Shown: positions 44,993 through 54,448 of the stretch, one piece after another
How positions within the stretch are numbered: position 1 is the stretch's first letter
Layout of the letters: each line of letters begins with the position of its first letter
From: Hydrogenophaga sp.
GTDB taxonomy: Bacteria > Pseudomonadota > Gammaproteobacteria > Burkholderiales > Burkholderiaceae_C
NCBI RefSeq assembly: GCF_014773545.1
Contig: NZ_SDDV01000002.1
Location: 1 to 64,000, forward strand
Direction of reading: 5' to 3'
DNA length: 64,000 bases
Notes under the pieces: generated by a model
Database searches by the model: none
What the model was told of the DNA's origin: nothing
Seen by the model: only the letters and a program-made list of their open reading frames with translations
Made by a program: the position numbers and the translations under genes

Positions 44993-45448
44993 ATGGAATG
45001 CACCGTTTCCTGGACTGGCGCTGCCGGTACCCGCTCGAACATGGGCTTTATGGCTGAGACCGGCAGCGGCCATGTGCTGCACATGGACGGCGCGCCGCAC
45101 GCCGACAAACCCGACCAAGGGGGTGCCAATCTGGCGCCGCGCCCCATGGAGGCCGTGCTGGCGGGCGCGGGCGCTTGCAGCGCCTACGACGTGGTGCTGG
45201 TGCTCAAGCGCGGTCGCCACGATGTGCGCGGCTGCAGCGTCAAGCTCAGCGCCGAACGTGCCGCCACCGACCCGAAAGTCTTCACCCAAATCCATCTGCA
45301 CTTTCGCGTCAGCGGCCGCGCCATCCCGGCCCAGGCGGTCGAGCGCGCCATTGCCCTGAGCCAAGAAAAATACTGTTCTGCCAGCATCATGCTGGGCAAA
45401 ACCGCCACCATCAGCACCAGCTTCGAGTTGCACGACGTGGCGGCCTGA
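44993..45448 (+). CDS. OsmC family protein
   Basis: A 151-residue OsmC/Ohr-superfamily protein, usually a thiol peroxidase for organic hydroperoxides. APRPMEAVLAGAGACSAYDV holds the first conserved cysteine region and SQEKYCSASIMLGKTATIST the second, spaced as in OsmC. It is of the YhfA-like general group rather than Ohr. Divergent from ilvA. Positions 45449-45593 show nothing. Confidence 0.9.
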   Translation: MECTVSWTGAAGTRSNMGFMAETGSGHVLHMDGAPHADKPDQGGANLAPRPMEAVLAGAGACSAYDVVLVLKRGRHDVRGCSVKLSAERAATDPKVFTQIHLHFRVSGRAIPAQAVERAIALSQEKYCSASIMLGKTATISTSFELHDVAA

Positions 45449-45593
45449 GCGGCGCCCGTTCTTGGCCGACGGGGCTTGGCTTGGCCGCAGCTCGCCTATT
45501 GTTTTTGCGCGCGGGGCGCGCGTTCCCAGGCTGGCAGTGGTGCGGTGTTTTTTTGCATGGCTCATCCGGGGACAATGACGCTGCGCGCAGGTG

Positions 45594-46541
45594 TCAGCTC
45601 AGGTGATGCTTCTCCAGCAGGGCGCGGCGGGTGTTGGCGTGTTGTAGTTGGTCGAGCCACCAGCGCATGGCTTGGCCGGTCTCGGCTTCTGAGCGCGGGC
45701 GGCGCCAGGCGTAGGCCAGGCGGATCGGCGGGTTGTGCCTTTGTACCGCCTTGACCACCAGCCGCCCGGCGCTGATGTAGGGCTGGGCCATGGGAAGTGG
45801 CAGGAAGCCGCAGCCCAGGCCGCGCAACTGCGCCTCCAGCTTGTGCTGCATGGTGGGCACGGTGAACACGTCCTGCCCGGGCAGCAGGTTGTGCGTCTGG
45901 CCGTTGCCGCGGCGTGAGCTGTCGGCCACGGCCACGGCGCGGTGCTCGCGCAGCTCTTCGTCGCACAGGCTGTGGCTGGCCGCTGCCAGCGGGTGCTGTG
46001 GTGCCACGGCGTAGACGAAGCGCAGCTGGCCCAGCGGCTCGGTCTGGATTTCGGCCAGCGAGAGCTCGGCCGCGACACCGAGCGCCAGATCAGCCTGGCC
46101 ACTTTTCAGCGCTTCGAGCGTGCCGGATAGCGTCTCGGCGCGCAGCTTGAGCCGCGTGGGAGCGCCGGTGGCGTAAAAGGCCTCGCACAGCTCGAACAGG
46201 GTGGAACGGGCAATGGTGGCGTCGGCCGCGATGCTGAGCTGCGGCTCCCAGCCGGTGGCCACGCGCTTGACGCGCTGGGCCACGGCATCGATCTCGTCCA
46301 GCAGGTATTGGCCAGCACGCAGCAGCTCGGCGCCGGCGGGTGTGAGCTGGGCACGGCGCGCGCTGCGGTCGAACAGCAGCACATCGAGCGCGTCCTCGAT
46401 CTGGCGCACGCGGTAGGTCAGCGCACTGGGCACCAGGCCCAGCTCGCGCGCCGCTGCGGCCATGCTGCCTTGGCGCGCCACAGCTTCGATCAGGCCCAGA
46501 TTTTCGGGCGAGAGGGCGGCGCGCTGGTTGGGGATGGCCAT
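45594..46541 (-). CDS. LysR-family transcriptional regulator
   Basis: A 315-residue regulator. The N-terminal winged helix is NLGLIEAVARQGSMAAAARE, LGLVPSALTYRVRQIEDALD, LLFDRSARRAQLTPAG; a substrate-binding domain follows (about 92-300). It is divergent from the pirin-flavodoxin pair and probably controls it. ATG 46541 (MAIPNQRAAL) chosen; GTG 46553 is four codons earlier. Effector unknown. Confidence 0.92.
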   Translation of the reverse strand: MAIPNQRAALSPENLGLIEAVARQGSMAAAARELGLVPSALTYRVRQIEDALDVLLFDRSARRAQLTPAGAELLRAGQYLLDEIDAVAQRVKRVATGWEPQLSIAADATIARSTLFELCEAFYATGAPTRLKLRAETLSGTLEALKSGQADLALGVAAELSLAEIQTEPLGQLRFVYAVAPQHPLAAASHSLCDEELREHRAVAVADSSRRGNGQTHNLLPGQDVFTVPTMQHKLEAQLRGLGCGFLPLPMAQPYISAGRLVVKAVQRHNPPIRLAYAWRRPRSEAETGQAMRWWLDQLQHANTRRALLEKHHLS

Positions 46542-46579
46542 GTGGGATGTCACTCTAAGTTTGATTCGTCAGGCATTCA

Positions 46580-46597
46580 TCAATTCAATTGAATTGA
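46580..46597. promoter_or_regulatory. 18-bp palindrome between LysR gene and pirin gene
   Basis: TCAATTCAATTGAATTGA is perfectly symmetrical and includes T-N11-A, the LysR-type operator pattern. It is strikingly AT-rich against the background, and lies 39 bp from the LysR start and 97 bp from the pirin start. Confidence 0.65.
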
Positions 46598-46693
46598 ATG
46601 ATGCCATCAAATGGCTGGTGCCTGCCTGGGTCCCGCACGGGCCACAATGCAGGGCAGGCCAGCGACGTGTGCTGACCCTTACGGGGACCGACC

Positions 46694-47395
46694 ATGATGC
46701 AGATTCGACGCTCCCAGGAACGCGGTTACGCCGACCACGGCTGGATCAAGAGCTGGCACTCGTTTTCATTCGCGGGCTACTTCGACCCGGCCTGGATGGG
46801 CTGGGGCAATCTGCGTGTGATCAACGAGGACCGCATCGCGCCTGGCGCCGGCTTTGGCACGCACGGTCACCGCGACATGGAAATCATCAGCTATGTGTTG
46901 CAGGGCAACCTGGCGCACAAGGACAGCATGGGCAACGTGAAAGGCATTCCGCCCGGTGACGTGCAGCGCATGAGCGCGGGCACAGGCGTGACGCACAGCG
47001 AGTTCAACCATGCGCCAGACCAGACCACGCACTTCCTGCAGATATGGATCGAGCCCAAGCTGAAGGGCACCGAGCCCGGCTACGAACAGAGAACATTTGC
47101 CGCAGCCGACAAGCGCGGTCGGCTCAAGCTGGTGGCCGCGCCCGATGGCGCGCAAGGCTCGGTGAGCCTGCACGCCGACGCGGCGCTGTATGCTGGTCTG
47201 CTGGACGACAGCGAAACCGCCGAGCTGGCATTGGACCCCGCGCGCAAGGCCTACGTGCACCTGGTGCGCGGCACGCTGGACGTGAACGGCCAGGCCTTGC
47301 ACGCCGGCGATGCCGCCTTGCTCGAGGGTGAGGCGCTGCTTCAGTTGCGCCACGGCGAAGACGCCGAGGTGCTGGTTTTCGATCTCGCTGCCTGA
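46694..47395 (+). CDS. Pirin family protein (YhhW-like)
   Basis: A 233-residue bicupin. Metal ligands of the N-terminal cupin are in FGTHGHRDMEIISYVLQG (His-x-His) and TGVTHSEFNHAP. Some members open the ring of quercetin; others act as redox sensors. It is followed 45 bp later by a flavodoxin-like gene and is divergent from a LysR gene, a combination that often responds to quinone or electrophile stress (inference). A second pirin lies at 60292. Confidence 0.92.
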   Translation: MMQIRRSQERGYADHGWIKSWHSFSFAGYFDPAWMGWGNLRVINEDRIAPGAGFGTHGHRDMEIISYVLQGNLAHKDSMGNVKGIPPGDVQRMSAGTGVTHSEFNHAPDQTTHFLQIWIEPKLKGTEPGYEQRTFAAADKRGRLKLVAAPDGAQGSVSLHADAALYAGLLDDSETAELALDPARKAYVHLVRGTLDVNGQALHAGDAALLEGEALLQLRHGEDAEVLVFDLAA

Positions 47396-47440
47396 GCATT
47401 TTTTCTATCGCGCTTCGGCGTTTTACAACAGGAGTTTTTC

Positions 47441-47995
47441 ATGGTCAAAGTAGTTGTGGTGTATCACTCGGGTTACGGTCACACCCAGCGCATGGCGCAA
47501 TCGGTGGCCGATGGCGCGGGCGCGGAGTTGCTGGCGATCGACGCCGATGGCAACCTGCCCGCTGGCGGCTGGGAGGCGCTGGCCGCGGCCGACGCCATCG
47601 TCATGGGCTCGCCCACCTACATGGGCAGCGTGAGCTGGCAGTTCAAGAAGTTTGCCGATGCCAGCAGCAAGCCCTGGTTCAGTCAGCAATGGAAAGACAA
47701 GCTGTTCGCCGGCTTCACCAACAGCGCCACCATGAACGGCGACAAACTGTCCACGCTGCATTACCTGTTCACCCTGGCCATGCAGCACAGTGGCGTGTGG
47801 GTTGGCAGCGGCACGATGCCCAGCAACAGCAAGGCCGCGCAGCGCAACGACATCAATTACCTGGGCTCGTTCAGCGGCGCCATGGCCCAGAGCCCGTCAG
47901 ACGCCGGCGCCAACGAAATGTTGCCGGGCGACTTGGAGACCGCGCGTTTGTTTGGTGAGCGCGTGGCGGTTGTCGCGGCACGGTTTAGTCGCTGA
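47441..47995 (+). CDS. Flavodoxin-like NAD(P)H:quinone oxidoreductase (WrbA-like)
   Basis: A 184-residue FMN protein. The flavodoxin phosphate loop is VVVYHSGYGHTQRMAQ; the second FMN segment is MGSPTYMGSVSWQFKKFAD. It is shorter than WrbA proper (about 198) but of the same superfamily. Probably co-transcribed with the pirin gene (ACAGGAG 7 nt before the ATG). Confidence 0.88.
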   Translation: MVKVVVVYHSGYGHTQRMAQSVADGAGAELLAIDADGNLPAGGWEALAAADAIVMGSPTYMGSVSWQFKKFADASSKPWFSQQWKDKLFAGFTNSATMNGDKLSTLHYLFTLAMQHSGVWVGSGTMPSNSKAAQRNDINYLGSFSGAMAQSPSDAGANEMLPGDLETARLFGERVAVVAARFSR

Positions 47996-48053
47996 GGCTG
48001 CGCTTGCCCGTTCCTTGCTGAAATCGGCCCGAAGGGGCCATCCTCCGTGCTTG

Positions 48054-49322
48054 TCAAGCCCCGCTGAAGGCGCTGATTAACGTGAAAGTCGGGCCGCGAC
48101 TCACTTCGCTCCCCTGTCCCGCGTGCGGGAGAGGGGTTGGGGGTGAGGGAGAACGGGCAGGACTTTCATTTTTTAGGGCGCCTTTCAAAGTCATGCCCGT
48201 TTGGTTGTGAGAGAACGACCCAAGACGCGGCGCCGGCGCCGGCGCCGCACTGGCGCTGGCGCCGCGCGCAAACGTGACCACGTGCTCGACTTCGACACGT
48301 ATGCCTATCCACTCGCCCAGCTCGTGGTTGTGGTGCGAGGGCACGTGCGCGACCAGCGTTTCGCCGCTGCCCAGGCGCAGGGTGTAGAGGAATTCGGCGC
48401 CGCGAAACGCCTTGCGCACAATCTGTGCCTGCACGGGCGCCGAGTCGTCGTGCACGATGTCGTCGGCGCGCAGCAGCACGTCGCACAGACCGTCTGCGTA
48501 GGCGCTGGGCAGCGGGCATTCGTCAATGTCTTGCAGCGCGCCGAGCGGGGTCTGCACCACCACCTTTTGTTCTTGCTGTTGCAACTGCGCCGGCAGGAAG
48601 ACGCTGTGGCCGATGAATTCGGCCACGAAGCGCGTGGCCGGGCGGTGGTAGAGCGCGTACGCCTCGTCCCATTGGTGCAACTGGCCCTCGTGCATGACGC
48701 CGATCAGGTCGCCGACGGCAAAGGCTTCCAGTTGGTCGTGCGTGACGAACAGCGCGGTGGCACCGGCGCTTTTTAAAATGGCGCGCACCTCGTGCGCCAG
48801 CCGCTCGCGCAGTTCGACGTCGAGGTTGGAAAACGGTTCATCCAGCAGCAGCAGGCGCGGCTTGGGCGCGAGCGCGCGCGCCAGCGCCACGCGCTGTTGC
48901 TGTCCGCCCGAGAGTTCGTGCGCGTAGCGCGTCTGCATGTCTTCGAGCCCGACCAGCGCCAACACCTCGGCCACGCGCGCGGCGCGTGCGGCGCGCGGCA
49001 GCCGGGCCAGGCCAAACGCCACGTTGCGCCCTACGTCCAGGTGCGGGAACAAGGCATAGTCTTGGAACACCATGCCGATGCGGCGCTGCTCGGGCGGTAT
49101 GTGGTGCTGGCTGTCGCCGACGGTCTCGCCGTCGAGCTTGATGCTGCCGGCGCTGGCGCGCTCGAGCCCGGCGACGGCGCGCAGCAGCGTGGTCTTGCCG
49201 CAGCCCGAAGGCCCGATCAGCACGCCGATTTGCCCTGCGCTCAGGCCCAGGCTGACGCCGTTGACCGCCGCCTGCGTCTGGCCGGGGTAGCGCACGCTGA
49301 GTTGGGACAGGTTCAGGAACAT
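48054..49322 (-). CDS. Ferric-iron-type ABC transporter ATP-binding protein with a repeat-encoded tail
   Basis: A 422-residue FbpC/AfuC-type ATPase. Walker A GPSGCGKTTLLRAVAG (about 38-53), Q-loop MVFQDYALFPH, signature LSGGQQQRVALARALAP, Walker B LLLLDEPFSNLD, H-loop ALFVTHDQLEA; a C-terminal TOBE-like domain continues to about 360. From about residue 374 the sequence is encoded by repeat A and bears no relation to the family. The normal length would be about 350-375, so the element replaced or extended the natural end. Divergent from its permease. Confidence 0.92.
   Translation of the reverse strand: MFLNLSQLSVRYPGQTQAAVNGVSLGLSAGQIGVLIGPSGCGKTTLLRAVAGLERASAGSIKLDGETVGDSQHHIPPEQRRIGMVFQDYALFPHLDVGRNVAFGLARLPRAARAARVAEVLALVGLEDMQTRYAHELSGGQQQRVALARALAPKPRLLLLDEPFSNLDVELRERLAHEVRAILKSAGATALFVTHDQLEAFAVGDLIGVMHEGQLHQWDEAYALYHRPATRFVAEFIGHSVFLPAQLQQQEQKVVVQTPLGALQDIDECPLPSAYADGLCDVLLRADDIVHDDSAPVQAQIVRKAFRGAEFLYTLRLGSGETLVAHVPSHHNHELGEWIGIRVEVEHVVTFARGASASAAPAPAPRLGSFSHNQTGMTLKGALKNESPARSPSPPTPLPHAGQGSEVSRGPTFTLISAFSGA
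48079..48201 (+). repeat. Repeat family A, copy 3, inside the 3' end of an ABC transporter gene
   Basis: Same 123-bp element as copies 1 and 2. It lies within the coding frame of the ATPase at 48054-49322 and is read through on the minus strand, encoding the last 40-odd residues (for example MTLKGALKNESPARSPSPPT). Confidence 0.9.
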
Positions 49323-49330
49323 GGTGCGTG

Positions 49331-49355
49331 ATTGTAGATGACTACAATTCTCATT
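49331..49355. promoter_or_regulatory. Back-to-back promoter region of the iron transporter, possible Fur site
   Basis: ATTGTAG-ATGA-CTACAAT (49331-49348) is a perfect dyad whose arms give a TACAAT -10 box on each strand. AATTCTCATT (49346-49355) beside it resembles half of a Fur box. A start codon for the permease at 49338 would lie inside this region, which argues for the later ATG at 49407. Confidence 0.5.
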
Positions 49356-49406
49356 CGTGACGCCGTCGGGGCGCTCTTGTCTGCTCCACTTCCCATCGCT
49401 TTGCCC

Positions 49407-51014
49407 ATGCTGCGCCGCTTATTCTTGGCCCTTTTTATTCTGCTGGTACTGGCGCTGACGCTGCCGCTGCTGGCGCTGGGGGCCTCCTGGTTGCAGTTCG
49501 ACGCCGCCGCGCGCGACGTGCTGCTGCACATGGCGCAAACCGTGTTGCCAGGCTACGTGCTGACCACCTTCTTGCTCTGCCTGGCGGTGGCGCTGGGGGT
49601 GGCGCTGGTCGGCATAGTGACCGCCAGCGCGGTCACGCTGTTCGACTTTCCTGGCCGGCGCGTATTTGAGTGGGCGCTGCTGCTGCCGCTGGCGATGCCG
49701 GCTTACGTGGTGGCCTTTGCCTACACTGATTTTTTGCAGTTCGGTGGCCCGCTGCAGGTCTGGCTGCGCGAGACCTTCGAGCTGCGCGGCCGCTTGTTGC
49801 CCGAAATCCGCAGCACACCCGGGGCGGCCTGGGTGTTCATCTTCACCCTCTACCCCTACGTTTATCTGTTGGCGCGCACCGCATTGGCCGAGCGCGGCGC
49901 GCAACTGATGGAGGCGGCGCGGTTGCTGGGTGCGCCGCTGCGGCGGCGCATCGTCGAAGTGGCGCTGCCGCTGGCGCGCCCGGCGGTGGCCGCCGGCGTG
50001 GCGCTGGCCTTGATGGAAACCTTGGCCGACTACGGTGTCTCGAGTTACTTCGGCATCCACACCTTCAGCACCGGCATCCTCAAGGCCTGGCTGGTGATGG
50101 ACATGCCCACCGCCGCCGCCCAGCTCTCCACCATGCTGCTGGTCACGGTGGCCTTGCTGCTGTGGCTGGAGCAGCGCGCCCAGGCGCGCATGCGCTTTGC
50201 CGCCGCGCGCGGCCTGCACGGCGGCAGCGCCGATGCGCAGCCGGTGCGATTGCGCGGCCGGCGTGCCGCGCTGGCGGTGCTGGTGTGCGGCTTGCCGATT
50301 CTGTTCGGTTTCGTGCTGCCGGTGTTGTTCATGCTGCGCCCGCTGATTGGCGGCTGGGATGTCTTGCCCTGGGACCGGTTTTTGCTCTGGTCGCGCAACA
50401 GCTTCTGGCTGGCTGGCCTGAGCGCCGTGCTGGCCACCGCGCTGGCGCTGCTGCTGTCGTTTGCGCTGCGGGTGCGACCGGGCGGCGTCACCCGCAGCGC
50501 GGTGCAAATCACCAGTCTGGGCTACGCGGTGCCGGGGGCGGTGATCGTGGTCGGCATTTTGCTGCCGGTCGGCTGGGTGCAGCAACTGCACCCGCAAAGC
50601 GCGGTCGGTTATTGGATCACGGCCAGCGCGCTCGGCATTATCTGGGCCTACCTGGTGCGCTTCACGGCGGTCGCTTTGCAGTCAGTGCAAAGCGGTTATG
50701 CGCGCATTGCGCCCAGCCTGGACGAATCGGCCCGCATGTTGGGCAGCACCGGCCTGGCGCTGGCCTGGCGCGTGCATTGGCCGCTGTTGCTGCGCTCGAG
50801 CGCCGCCGCCGCGCTGCTGGTGTTTGTCGACGTGCTCAAAGAGCTGCCCGTCACCCTGGTGCTGCGCCCTTTCAACAGCGACACGCTGGCGGTGGTGACG
50901 TTTCAGCTCGCGCGCGACGAGCGTCTGGGCGAGGCCGCACTGCCCGCGCTGACGCTGGTTTTGGTCGGCCTGCTGCCGGTGATTTTGCTCAGCCGCACGC
51001 TGCGCCAGCGCTGA
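49407..51014 (+). CDS. Ferric-iron-type ABC transporter permease (fused FbpB-type)
   Basis: A 535-residue inner-membrane protein made of two BPD-type permease halves. The first EAA-like loop is MEAARLLGAPLRRRIVEVAL, PLARPAV; the second is DESARMLGSTGLALAWRVHW, PLL; about 12 hydrophobic segments. It matches FbpB/AfuB, which imports Fe3+ with a periplasmic binding protein (not found here). ATG 49407 (MLRRLFLALF) chosen; ATG 49338 is in frame but within the promoter. Neither has a clear ribosome site. Confidence 0.9.
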   Translation: MLRRLFLALFILLVLALTLPLLALGASWLQFDAAARDVLLHMAQTVLPGYVLTTFLLCLAVALGVALVGIVTASAVTLFDFPGRRVFEWALLLPLAMPAYVVAFAYTDFLQFGGPLQVWLRETFELRGRLLPEIRSTPGAAWVFIFTLYPYVYLLARTALAERGAQLMEAARLLGAPLRRRIVEVALPLARPAVAAGVALALMETLADYGVSSYFGIHTFSTGILKAWLVMDMPTAAAQLSTMLLVTVALLLWLEQRAQARMRFAAARGLHGGSADAQPVRLRGRRAALAVLVCGLPILFGFVLPVLFMLRPLIGGWDVLPWDRFLLWSRNSFWLAGLSAVLATALALLLSFALRVRPGGVTRSAVQITSLGYAVPGAVIVVGILLPVGWVQQLHPQSAVGYWITASALGIIWAYLVRFTAVALQSVQSGYARIAPSLDESARMLGSTGLALAWRVHWPLLLRSSAAAALLVFVDVLKELPVTLVLRPFNSDTLAVVTFQLARDERLGEAALPALTLVLVGLLPVILLSRTLRQR

Positions 51015-51058
51015 GAGGCTGAGCGCACAAACCCGTCCGCGTCTTTGACAAGCGGCGC

Positions 51059-51086
51059 TTGCCGCACCGCACAAATTCCCTAGAAT
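51059..51086 (+). promoter_or_regulatory. Promoter of the beta-oxidation operon
   Basis: TTGCCG (51059-51064), 16 bp, TAGAAT (51081-51086), 50 bp before the fadB start. A GCGGCGCTTGCCGC inverted repeat (51052-51065) overlaps the -35 and may be an operator. Confidence 0.55.
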
Positions 51087-51136
51087 CGCACGACCGTTCG
51101 TTTTTGTTTTTCCCCGCACCCCACAGAGGAGATTCC

Positions 51137-53245
51137 ATGACCGCTGGGTACCAGGTTCACGGCGATGTGGCCGTCATCACGCTGAACAACCCGCCGGTCA
51201 ATGGCCTGGGCTTGTCCACCCGCCAGGCCATCGTCCAGAGGCTGGAGCAGGCCGAGAACGATGCGGCGGTCAAGGCCATCGTGTTGACCGGCGCTGGCAA
51301 GGCGTTTTCGGGCGGCGCCGACATCCGCGAGTTCGGTTCACCCAAAGCCATTCAAGAGCCCCACCTGCTGTCGGTCATCAGCCGCGTGGAGAACAGCAGC
51401 AAGCCGGTGATCGCGGCGCTGCACAGCGTGTGCATGGGCGGCGGCCTGGAGCTGGCGCTGGGCGCGCATTACCGCATCGCCGCGCCGGGCTGCAGCGTGG
51501 CACTGCCTGAAGTGAAGCTGGGTCTGATCCCCGGCGCTGGCGGCACGCAGCGCCTGCCGCGCGTGCTGGGCGTGGAAGCCGCGCTGAACATGATCGTCAG
51601 CGGCGAACCGGTCAAGAGCGAGTTGCTGGCGCAGCTACCGGGCCAGAAGCTGTTCGACAGGCTGGCCGGATCAATCGAAACGCTGGCCGAAGAAGCCCTG
51701 GCCTTCGCCCGCGAGATGGCCGCCCAACACGCGGACGGCTCCGCCTTCCCGCTGGTGCGCAACCTGCCGTGCAAGCACAAGGACGGCGACGCCTACTTCC
51801 AGTTCGCCCGCAACATGGTCAAAGGCATGGCCAAGAACTTCCCGGCGCCGCCCAAGTGCGTGGACGCGGTGGAAGCCGCGACCCAGAAGAAATTTGCTGA
51901 CGGCATGGCCTTCGAACGCGAGATTTTCATTAACCTGATGTGGACGCCGCAGAGCAAGTCGCTGCGCCACCTGTTCACCGCCGAGCGTGCCGCCAGCAAA
52001 ATCCCCGACGTGCCCGAAGGCACGCCCAAACGCGCCATCGAATCGGTGGCCGTGATCGGCGCCGGCACCATGGGCGGCGGCATTGCCATGAACTTCCTCA
52101 ACGCCGGCATCCCGGTGAAGATGCTGGAGATGAAGCAGGAAGCGCTGGAGCGCGGCGTGGCCACCATCCGCAAGAACTACGAAGCCCAGGTCAAGAAGGG
52201 CAAGCTCAAAGCAGACAAGTACGAGCAGCGCATGGGCCTGCTGTCCACCACGCTGAGCTACGACGAGATCGGCTCGGCCGACCTGGTGATCGAAGCCGTG
52301 TTCGAAGAGATCGGCGTCAAGCAAGCGGTGTTCAAGGAACTCGACCGCGTGATGAAGCCCGGTGCCATCCTGGCATCCAACACCTCGACGCTGGACGTGA
52401 ACAGAATTGCGAACTTCACCCAGCGCCCGCAGGACGTGGTGGGCCTGCACTTCTTCAGCCCGGCCAACGTGATGAAACTGCTGGAAGTGGTGCGCGGTGA
52501 CGCCACCGCCCAGGACGTGCTGGCCACGGTGATGGCGGTGGCCAAAAAGATCGGGAAGACGGCGGTGGTGTCTGGCGTGTGCGACGGCTTCATTGGCAAC
52601 CGCATGATCGAGCAGTACGGCCGCCAGGCTGGCTTTTTGCTCGACGAAGGCTGCACGCCCGAGCAGGTGGACAAGGCGATGGAGACGTTCGGCATGGCCA
52701 TGGGGCCGTTCCGCATGGGCGACCTGGCCGGCAACGACATCGGCTGGGCGATCCGCAAGCGCCGCTACCAGGAAAAGCCGGACATGAAGTACAGCAAGAC
52801 CGCCGACCTGCTGTGCGAGCAGGGCCGCTTCGGCCAGAAGACCGGCGCCGGCTGGTACGACTACCTGCCGGGCAAGCGCGACGCCATCCCGAACGCGGAA
52901 GTGGTGCAGATGATTGAAGACCACCGCGCCGCTGCCGGCATCACGCCGCGCAAGATTTCGGACGAAGAAATCGTGCAGCGCCTGGTGTTCTCGCTGGTCA
53001 ACGAGGCCGCGCGCATTCTGGAAGAGGGCATCGCCAACAAGGCCAGCGACATCGACGTGGTCTACATCTTCGGTTACGGCTTCCCGGTGCACCGCGGCGG
53101 CCCGCTGAACTACGCCAACGAAGTGGGCCTGTTCAACGTGGTGCAGGCCATGAAGCGCTTCGCGAAGAACCCGCTGGACGATGCGAAGTTCTGGGAGCCG
53201 GCGCCTTTGCTGGCCAAGCTGGCCGCCGCCGGTGAAACCTTCTAA
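51137..53245 (+). CDS. 3-hydroxyacyl-CoA dehydrogenase / enoyl-CoA hydratase (FadB/FadJ-type)
   Basis: A 702-residue multifunctional beta-oxidation enzyme. The N-terminal crotonase domain has AFSGGADIREFG, SVCMGGGLELALG (oxyanion hole) and LPEVKLGLIPGAGGTQRLPR with the catalytic glutamates. The C-terminal dehydrogenase starts at about 300 with VAVIGAGTMGGGIAMNFLNA (NAD site) and has the catalytic His in VGLHFFSPANVMKLLEVV. The ATG has GAGGAG 8 nt upstream. First gene of the operon with the thiolase. Confidence 0.95.
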   Translation: MTAGYQVHGDVAVITLNNPPVNGLGLSTRQAIVQRLEQAENDAAVKAIVLTGAGKAFSGGADIREFGSPKAIQEPHLLSVISRVENSSKPVIAALHSVCMGGGLELALGAHYRIAAPGCSVALPEVKLGLIPGAGGTQRLPRVLGVEAALNMIVSGEPVKSELLAQLPGQKLFDRLAGSIETLAEEALAFAREMAAQHADGSAFPLVRNLPCKHKDGDAYFQFARNMVKGMAKNFPAPPKCVDAVEAATQKKFADGMAFEREIFINLMWTPQSKSLRHLFTAERAASKIPDVPEGTPKRAIESVAVIGAGTMGGGIAMNFLNAGIPVKMLEMKQEALERGVATIRKNYEAQVKKGKLKADKYEQRMGLLSTTLSYDEIGSADLVIEAVFEEIGVKQAVFKELDRVMKPGAILASNTSTLDVNRIANFTQRPQDVVGLHFFSPANVMKLLEVVRGDATAQDVLATVMAVAKKIGKTAVVSGVCDGFIGNRMIEQYGRQAGFLLDEGCTPEQVDKAMETFGMAMGPFRMGDLAGNDIGWAIRKRRYQEKPDMKYSKTADLLCEQGRFGQKTGAGWYDYLPGKRDAIPNAEVVQMIEDHRAAAGITPRKISDEEIVQRLVFSLVNEAARILEEGIANKASDIDVVYIFGYGFPVHRGGPLNYANEVGLFNVVQAMKRFAKNPLDDAKFWEPAPLLAKLAAAGETF

Positions 53246-53263
53246 AGCCACAAGGACACCCTC

Positions 53264-54448
53264 ATGACCAAGGCCGTCATCGTCTCCACCGCCCGCACGC
53301 CCCTGGCCAAGAGCTGGAAGGGCGCTTTCAACATGACCCACGGCGCCACGCTCGGCGGCCACGCCGTGCAGCACGCTGTTGCGCGCGCCGGTATCGAAGC
53401 CGCAGCAGTCGAAGACGTGATCATGGGCTGCGCCAACCCCGAGGGCGCGACCGGTGCCAACATCGCGCGCCAGATCGCGCTCAAGGCCGGCCTGCCCATC
53501 ACGGTCTCGGGCATGACCGTCAACCGTTTCTGTTCCTCGGGCCTGCAGACCATTGCCTTGGCCGCGCAACGCATCATCGCGGGCGAGGGCTCGGTGTACG
53601 TGGCCGGTGGCGTGGAAAGCATCTCCTGCGTGCAGCAGGAAATGAATGTGCACATGCTCAAGGACCTGGCGCTGGAGAAGATCAAGCCCGAGATTTACTG
53701 GAACATGCTGCAGACCGCCGAACAGGTGGCCAAGCGCTACAACATCAGCCGCGACGCCATGGACGAGTACGGCGCGGCCAGCCAGCAGCGTGCCACGGCC
53801 GCGCTGCAAGCCGGGTTGTTCAAGGCCGAGATCGCGCCCATCACCGTCACCGCCGGTGTCGTCGACTTGGGTCTGGGCCTGATGACCCAACAGGTCACGG
53901 TCGAAAACGACGAAGGCATCCGCGCCGGCACCACATTTGAAGGTATCCACGGCCTGCGCTCGGCGCTGCCGGGCGGACTCATTTCTGCCGGTAACGCCAG
54001 CCAGTTTTCAGACGGCGCAGGTGCCTGCGTGCTGATGGACGAAACCCTGGCGCAGAAGCGTGGCCTGCAGCCGCTCGGCCGTTTCCTGGGCTTTGCCGTC
54101 GCCGGTTGTGAGCCGGATGAGATGGGCATCGGCCCGGTGTTCGCCATCCCCAAGGTGCTCGCGCGCCTGGGTCTGAAGGTGAGCGACATCGACCTGTGGG
54201 AACTCAACGAGGCCTTCGCGGTGCAGGTGCTGTACTGCCGCGACAAGCTGGGCATTCCGCCCGAGCGGCTGAACGTCAACGGCGGCGCGATTGCGGTGGG
54301 CCACCCCTACGGCGTGTCGGGCCAGCGCCTGACCGGCCACGCGCTGATCGAAGGCCAGCGCCGTGGCGCCAAGCGGGTGTGCGTGACCATGTGCATTGGC
54401 GGCGGCATGGGCGCGGCGGGTGTGTTCGAGGTCTTGTCGAAGACCTGA
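53264..54448 (+). CDS. Acetyl-CoA acyltransferase (thiolase)
   Basis: A 394-residue thiolase that cleaves 3-ketoacyl-CoA. Active-site residues: Cys90 in [10 protein letters not shown], His347 in [16 protein letters not shown] and Cys377 in [12 protein letters not shown]. It follows the multifunctional enzyme by 18 bp, with AAGGA before the start; the pair corresponds to fadB-fadA. Confidence 0.96.
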   Translation: MTKAVIVSTARTPLAKSWKGAFNMTHGATLGGHAVQHAVARAGIEAAAVEDVIMGCANPEGATGANIARQIALKAGLPITVSGMTVNRFCSSGLQTIALAAQRIIAGEGSVYVAGGVESISCVQQEMNVHMLKDLALEKIKPEIYWNMLQTAEQVAKRYNISRDAMDEYGAASQQRATAALQAGLFKAEIAPITVTAGVVDLGLGLMTQQVTVENDEGIRAGTTFEGIHGLRSALPGGLISAGNASQFSDGAGACVLMDETLAQKRGLQPLGRFLGFAVAGCEPDEMGIGPVFAIPKVLARLGLKVSDIDLWELNEAFAVQVLYCRDKLGIPPERLNVNGGAIAVGHPYGVSGQRLTGHALIEGQRRGAKRVCVTMCIGGGMGAAGVFEVLSKT

